A stretch of DNA of 9,584 nucleotides, from contig CAYTYX010000018.1 of NCBI GenBank assembly GCA_964442325.1, forward strand, positions 1 through 9,584, read 5' to 3'. This DNA comes from CAYTYX01 sp964442325 (GTDB lineage Bacteria; Patescibacteriota; Saccharimonadia; Saccharimonadales; UBA10212). The notes under the pieces were generated by a model. It worked only from the letters and a program-made list of their open reading frames with translations, had not been told where the DNA came from and searched no databases. Shown in pieces: positions 6,022 through 9,584 of the stretch (within the stretch, counting starts at the first letter, position 1; each line of letters opens with the position of its first letter). A program made the position numbers and the translations under genes.

Positions 6022-7329
6022 TTGGAAGGCCAGCGACCACGGCAAAGCTTGTGGCGCAACCGTCAGGAAAATCCGGGCGGTGGTAAGCCTCGCTCATTGT
6101 CTAGCGGCTCAGGTCGCCGACACCGACCCGACAACTGGCTGCTTGTTTTAGGCGCTATTCTGCTGGGTTTTGGCCTAATGGTAATTTATTCGATTAGCCC
6201 TGGGCTAGCGGCTAGCCAGAACTTGAGCCAGGGTTACTTTGTCACTAAACAATTACTGGCGGTGGCACTGGCCTGCGTCGGTTTTTTTGCCGCCACGCGT
6301 ATACCGGTTAGTTGGTGGGCTAAAGCGTCTCGCTACCTAGCGTGGCTGGCTGTAGCAGGATGTCTTGTAGTTATGGTTATGCCACTTAGTGCGAGCTATC
6401 CGGCGCATCGCTGGGTTCGATTGGGAACGTTTTCTTTCCAGGTTGCAGAACTGGTCAAGTTGGCGTTAGTTATTGTGGCCGCTAAATTTTTAAGCGAAAA
6501 ATGGCGACTAGGCCAACTAAAAGATAATGCCAAGACTTTATATCCAATGGTTTCGGCATTGGTCATAATCGGCATTGTAGTCGCCAGATTGCAGAGTGAC
6601 CTAGGCTCAGCTGTAGTGATAGTTGTAATGCTTGGTGCGCTTGCCTATGTAGTTGGGTTACCACTCAAGCGTGTGGCAATGGTAGGTGCTCTAATACTTC
6701 TACTTGGAATTATGGCCATCGCTTCAAGTGGCTATCGCCGCGACAGGTTTAGTACCTATTTGCACCAGGGCAGCGACTGCTCGGGCAGTGGTTATCAGGC
6801 CTGCCAGGCACTTATATCAGTCGGTTCTGGAGGCTTAATGGGGCTGGGGTTGGGTTATAGCGTACAGGCCTATGGTTATTTGCCAGAGGCATCCAATGAC
6901 TCAATTTTTGCTATTATCTCAGAAAAGTTCGGCTTTATCGGTAGCTTTTTGATTGTGGTTGTCTATGTGGGTTTGCTGGATAGACTGCGGCGTATCGCTG
7001 AGCGAACCGCCGACCAGTTTAGCCGCTTGGTGGTAGTTGGAGTCTTGGCTTGGGTGAGTACCCAAATGATGATTAATGTTGGAGCAATGATTGGACTTTT
7101 ACCCCTTAAAGGTATTACCTTGCCGCTAATTAGCCAGGGCGGCACAAGCATCGTCTTCTTGGCTGTGGCGCTTGGCGTGGTTTTCCAAATTTCACGGTAT
7201 ACTAGTTACCAGGCAATTGAACCAGCCGAAACCAATGAACAAAACTACCAAGCCACTGACTATAATGCTAGCCGGGGGTGGCACCGGCGGCCACATAACT
7301 CCATTACTTTCACTCGCCCACGAACTTAA
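6022..7329 (+). CDS. ftsW: SEDS glycosyltransferase FtsW
   Basis: FtsW is the septal peptidoglycan polymerase that uses lipid II, partnered with FtsI. The 435 residues have a basic N-terminal tail (about 1-38) followed by a multi-spanning SEDS core. Landmarks are GTFSFQVAELVKLALV (135-150), QSDLGSAVVI (191-200), the loop GSGYQACQALISVGSGGLMGLGLG (255-278), YLPEASNDSIFA with D293 at the position of the catalytic Asp, and GITLPLISQGGTSI (364-377). The FQPSE motif of most family members reads FQVAE here. The first ATG (6178) would delete half of the first membrane helix, so the start must be non-ATG. TTG at 6022, directly after the mraY stop and six bases behind a GGGGGG tract that can pair with anti-Shine-Dalgarno, fits best; TTG at 6049 or 6097 remains possible. 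The last 32 codons overlap murG in another frame. Confidence 0.93.
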   Translation: MEGQRPRQSLWRNRQENPGGGKPRSLSSGSGRRHRPDNWLLVLGAILLGFGLMVIYSISPGLAASQNLSQGYFVTKQLLAVALACVGFFAATRIPVSWWAKASRYLAWLAVAGCLVVMVMPLSASYPAHRWVRLGTFSFQVAELVKLALVIVAAKFLSEKWRLGQLKDNAKTLYPMVSALVIIGIVVARLQSDLGSAVVIVVMLGALAYVVGLPLKRVAMVGALILLLGIMAIASSGYRRDRFSTYLHQGSDCSGSGYQACQALISVGSGGLMGLGLGYSVQAYGYLPEASNDSIFAIISEKFGFIGSFLIVVVYVGLLDRLRRIAERTADQFSRLVVVGVLAWVSTQMMINVGAMIGLLPLKGITLPLISQGGTSIVFLAVALGVVFQISRYTSYQAIEPAETNEQNYQATDYNASRGWHRRPHNSITFTRPRT

Positions 7330-8404
7330 GAAAAAAACACCAGACGCAAAGCTGGTATATGTCGGCTATAAAAATGAACGCTTCGCCGGCCATGTCGACG
7401 AGACGGTGTTTGACGATGTTATTCGGATTAACGCTGGTAAACTGCGTCGCTACCCGCTAACTGTCAAAACCACAGTCTTGAATGCCCGTGATTTAATTAG
7501 AGTTTTTATTGGGATTTTTCAGTCACTACGTATCATCAATAAAATAAAACCGGACGTATTTTTTAGTAAGGGTGGGTTTGTGGCGTTGCCGGCTGGCATT
7601 GCAGCTCATCTGCGAGGAATACCGATTATCACCCACGACTCCGACTCTGTTCCTGGCATAACCAATCGTTTATTGGGGAAGTGGGCGGTTGTAAATGCTA
7701 CCGGTATGCCCACCGAGTTTTATAGGTACCCAAAGGCCAGGACCAACTATGTAGGCATTCCAGTCGATGAGCGCTTATACTCACCAATCTCGAAGGCTAA
7801 AGCTACCGACTGCCTAAATAAATATGACATCCCCGAGCCCAACGAAATCTTATTGGTAATGGGAGGGAGTCTTGGAGCCGACAGTATCAATCACACGCTT
7901 CCAGTCATTGCTTCCCAGCTACTAACTCAGCACCCCAAGCTATATATCATTCATATAGCTGGCAAAAAACACCAAGTTTTAACCCAAGGCGAGTATAGGC
8001 ATAGTCTAGGCAAAGACGAGGCCGCCCGCGTAAAGGTGATTAGCTTTAGCGATGAACTATATGTTCTAGAAACACTGGCAAGTCTAGTTATAACTAGGGC
8101 CGGCGCCTCATCTATGGCGGAGCTGGCAATCCTAGCGAAGCCGTGTGTCGTCGTTCCTAGCCCATTTTTGTCTGGCGATCATCAGCTTAAAAACGCCGAG
8201 TGGTATGCAAAGAGCAGGGCAGTAAGTATTATTAACAACAGTTCACCGCCCGAACAGTGGCTAAGAGTAATCTCAGAGCTTTTAGATAGCGAATTAGAAC
8301 GTAAAAGGTTAGCAACTGAGCTACATAAGTTAGCCAAACCGAAGGCCACTGAAGAGTTAGCAGGGTTTATCATTGAGCAGGCAAACATTCGGAGTGCTAG
8401 GTGA
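7235..8404 (+). CDS. murG: UDP-GlcNAc:lipid I GlcNAc transferase MurG
   Basis: This peripheral membrane GT-B enzyme adds GlcNAc to lipid I to make lipid II, using the product of MraY. The 389 residues show the N-domain loop GGGTGGH (14-20), SKGGFVALP (111-119), DSDSVPGITNRLLG (135-148), the second G-loop GGSLGA (210-215) and the UDP-GlcNAc region TRAGASSMAE (287-296) with SGDHQLKNA (313-321). The ATG at 7235 leaves 13 residues before the first G-loop, like E. coli MurG. The frame is open further upstream, with possible starts back to 7172, but those would add residues inside the ftsW membrane coding region. The next ATG (7265) is too close to the loop. With this start murG overlaps ftsW by 95 bases and has no Shine-Dalgarno, so translation probably depends on ftsW. 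It ends in TGA within GTGA, shared with ftsQ. Confidence 0.95.
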   Translation: MNKTTKPLTIMLAGGGTGGHITPLLSLAHELKKKTPDAKLVYVGYKNERFAGHVDETVFDDVIRINAGKLRRYPLTVKTTVLNARDLIRVFIGIFQSLRIINKIKPDVFFSKGGFVALPAGIAAHLRGIPIITHDSDSVPGITNRLLGKWAVVNATGMPTEFYRYPKARTNYVGIPVDERLYSPISKAKATDCLNKYDIPEPNEILLVMGGSLGADSINHTLPVIASQLLTQHPKLYIIHIAGKKHQVLTQGEYRHSLGKDEAARVKVISFSDELYVLETLASLVITRAGASSMAELAILAKPCVVVPSPFLSGDHQLKNAEWYAKSRAVSIINNSSPPEQWLRVISELLDSELERKRLATELHKLAKPKATEELAGFIIEQANIRSAR

Positions 8405-9279
8405 GCATTGGCTCAAGGAGGGGGCGGGCAACTCGACAGCGACAGTCGGTAAGTAGTCGCTCAGGCGCACCGACTGCGTCTTACTATCAAAAAACTAAAC
8501 CACCCAGTACTCCAAAAACTTCGTCAATATCCCGACTTTCAAAAACCATAGAGACAGCCATCAAATGGTTTCTTACTAGGGCAGGAGCTTTAGCCCTGCT
8601 AGTAGCGATTATCTATTGGGGTTTACTATGTCAACCCACGCCCAAGTTACTTGTCGCTCAAGGTACTCAGTATCGCCCTACGAGCGATTATGCGGCCGTT
8701 ATGGATAATCACGTAAGTAAGTTGCGCGATAACACAAAATTTACTTTTGATACTACCGCCATCACTTCGGCTCTAACTAGTTCTTTTCCAGAAATTGATT
8801 CTGCAACCGTTGAGCTACCAATTATTGGTCGGCAACCAGTTGTCAGGCTGGTGGTGGCGGCACCAGCTCTGCGTCTAAGCGATAACCAAGGCGCTACGTA
8901 CGTAGTAGCATCAAATGGTAGGGCTATTTCGACAAACACCAATATTAATAACCTACCGATAGTTATCGACCTAAGTGGTATAGCGGTAACGGCCGGTTCA
9001 CAGGTGTTTAGTCCCCAGCAGGTGAGCTTTACTAAGGTAATTGCAGCACAGTGCAGCCATGCCTCACTATCGATAGATCATTTTGTATTACCAGCTTCGC
9101 CCAATGAGCTGGATATGTATTTAAAAGGTAGTAAGTACCTAGCCAAATTTTCATTGAGCGGTGATCCGGTAGAGCAGGTGGGGAGCTTCCTTGCCACTAG
9201 ACATTACTATAAGCACCATCACATTGCGCCCGCGCAGTATGTTGACGTCAGAGTAACTGGCAAAGTTTTTTATAAATAA
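8401..9279 (+). CDS. ftsQ: FtsQ/DivIB-type division protein
   Basis: FtsQ is a bitopic divisome scaffold that recruits FtsL and its partner. The 292 residues comprise a long basic, probably disordered cytoplasmic tail (1-55, rich in Arg, Ser and Thr), one membrane segment at about 60-77, a POTRA-like region (about 90-160) and an outer beta domain ending in YVDVRVTGKVFYK, which matches the typical FtsQ ending YIDLRxxGRVYVK. Identity is low elsewhere, as usual for this family. The start is GTG at 8401, overlapping the murG stop in GTGA; GGAG at 8391-8394, six bases upstream, is a reasonable Shine-Dalgarno. No ATG lies upstream in frame within a sensible distance. Its place directly after murG fits the dcw order, but murC and murB, which often come between, are absent. 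Confidence 0.88.
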   Translation: MSIGSRRGRATRQRQSVSSRSGAPTASYYQKTKPPSTPKTSSISRLSKTIETAIKWFLTRAGALALLVAIIYWGLLCQPTPKLLVAQGTQYRPTSDYAAVMDNHVSKLRDNTKFTFDTTAITSALTSSFPEIDSATVELPIIGRQPVVRLVVAAPALRLSDNQGATYVVASNGRAISTNTNINNLPIVIDLSGIAVTAGSQVFSPQQVSFTKVIAAQCSHASLSIDHFVLPASPNELDMYLKGSKYLAKFSLSGDPVEQVGSFLATRHYYKHHHIAPAQYVDVRVTGKVFYK

Positions 9280-9284
9280 CATCC

Positions 9285-9320
9285 AGAGTAGCTACCCTAC
9301 TCTCTAGTTCATATTTTGTT
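9285..9320 (+). terminator. Probable terminator after ftsQ
   Basis: AGAGTAG (9285-9291) pairs perfectly with CTACTCT (9297-9303) around a CTACC loop, five bases after the ftsQ stop. A T-biased but interrupted stretch follows (CTAGTTCATATTTTGTT). The stem is only moderately stable, so termination may be partial. It marks the likely end of the mraY-ftsQ operon. Confidence 0.5.
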
Positions 9321-9362
9321 CAGTTAGTGAATTAGTAATTACGTCACTGCGGGGGAGGTAAA

Positions 9363-9398
9363 ATGGGACTTAATGCCCCCAACACAAATAAAAACTAG
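9363..9398 (+). CDS. Possible 11-residue ORF with strong Shine-Dalgarno
   Basis: GGGGGAGGT (9351-9359) precedes ATG at 9363, with four bases between the GGAGG core and the start, slightly short. The frame encodes MGLNAPNTNKN and ends in TAG. The G-run (9351-9355) can pair with CCCCC (9376-9380) inside the ORF, which would hide the ribosome site. It may be a regulatory leader peptide or chance. No homology is recognisable. Confidence 0.2.
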   Translation: MGLNAPNTNKN

Positions 9399-9470
9399 TG
9401 CCACAAAAAATGAGGGAAACTATACATAAATATATATTTTGTGAAAAGCAAATACTTAAGTTGGCATGCC

Positions 9471-9479
9471 TGTGGATAA
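9471..9479 (-). promoter_or_regulatory. Perfect DnaA-box sequence
   Basis: The minus strand reads TTATCCACA, identical to the strong DnaA-box consensus. An A/T-rich tract lies about 30-50 bases upstream on the + strand. Only one box is seen here, so this is not enough for an origin; DnaA could act as a regulator of the next gene. Confidence 0.35.
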
Positions 9480-9517
9480 CTTAGTGCTGGCTCGGCGCCA
9501 TCGGGAGGAGTTAATAG

Positions 9518-9553
9518 ATGAGACGGTATTATATAGAGGAAGTTGTGCGCTAG
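9518..9553 (+). CDS. Second possible 11-residue ORF with ideal Shine-Dalgarno
   Basis: GGGAGGAG (9503-9510) lies seven bases before ATG 9518, the best ribosome site in the window. The frame encodes MRRYYIEEVVR and stops at TAG 9551-9553. Like the ORF at 9363 it is exactly 11 codons. It may be a leader peptide for a gene beyond the right edge, or chance. No product is recognisable. Confidence 0.25.
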   Translation: MRRYYIEEVVR

Positions 9554-9584
9554 AAGTTAAATAGTAATTATATGAGCTGCGTGG

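Larger units (their letters stand above)
9280..9584. other. Gene-poor 3' region
   Basis: No reading frame of ordinary length or recognisable product is present. The stretch holds the ftsQ terminator candidate, two 11-codon ORFs with strong Shine-Dalgarno sequences (9363 and 9518), an A/T-rich tract (about 9419-9440) and a DnaA-box sequence. Another ATG at 9572 opens a frame that runs out of the window. In many dcw clusters ftsA or ftsZ follows ftsQ, so this may be the leader of the next gene. Confidence 0.6.

Noticed and set aside
7172..7234. Upstream start for murG
   Set aside because: It would add 21 residues encoded within the last ftsW membrane helix. The ATG at 7235 gives the normal MurG N-terminus.
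9419..9584. Replication origin
   Set aside because: Only one DnaA box is visible and no dnaA or dnaN is in the window.
1..9584. CRISPR array, insertion sequence, prophage or tRNA gene
   Set aside because: No regularly spaced repeats, transposase or integrase motifs, terminal inverted repeats or tRNA-like T-arms were seen outside coding genes.
1..9584. Frequent CTAG tetranucleotides, often at stop codons
   Set aside because: They look plentiful by eye, but this mostly reflects common use of Leu/Ala/Ser codons followed by AG and TAG stops; no spacing pattern was seen.

Overview
The window is a stretch of a bacterial division and cell wall (dcw) cluster. In order it holds the 3' part of mraZ, then rsmH (mraW), ftsL, ftsI (class B PBP), an opposite-strand FemAB/FemX-type aminoacyl transferase gene, mraY, ftsW, murG and ftsQ, followed by about 300 bases with no clear gene. 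All genes except the FemAB one read on the + strand. The sequence points to a reduced-genome lineage, most likely Patescibacteria/CPR and perhaps Saccharibacteria. The reasons are a minimal dcw order without murE, murF, murD, murC or ddl, tightly abutting or overlapping genes, A-rich rather than Shine-Dalgarno leaders, and divergent but motif-complete proteins. This placement is an inference. UGA acts as a stop (rsmH and murG end in TGA), which argues against the UGA-recoded Absconditabacteria and Gracilibacteria.

Layout: 2-259 is the C-terminal AbrB-like half of MraZ. 260-624 is a gene-free stretch with at least five stem-loops ahead of rsmH. 625-1527 is rsmH. A possible 25-codon ORF, coupled to rsmH by TGATG, runs into three back-to-back hairpins (1527-1647). 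ftsL (1697-2050) and ftsI (2075-3868) follow. The FemAB gene (3865-4857, minus) converges on ftsI so closely that both stop codons lie in one CTAG. A 123-base divergent region (4858-4980) holds two interleaved extended -10 promoter candidates and separates femAB from the second + strand operon, mraY-ftsW-murG-ftsQ (4981-9279). That operon is extremely compact. A single TAG separates mraY from ftsW in the same frame, ftsW and murG overlap by 95 bases, and murG and ftsQ overlap by four (GTGA). A probable terminator follows ftsQ. The tail contains two 11-codon ORFs with strong Shine-Dalgarno sequences and a perfect DnaA-box sequence.

How the genes work together: MraY makes lipid I and MurG makes lipid II. 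The FemAB-type enzyme may add amino acids to the peptide of a precursor. FtsW polymerises glycan and FtsI crosslinks it, while FtsL and FtsQ form the membrane scaffold that controls FtsW-FtsI at the septum. RsmH methylates 16S rRNA and MraZ is the usual cluster regulator. The protein-coding content is known biology. The less explained parts are the two structured intergenic RNAs, the micro-ORFs, and the antisense FemAB gene that splits the cluster.
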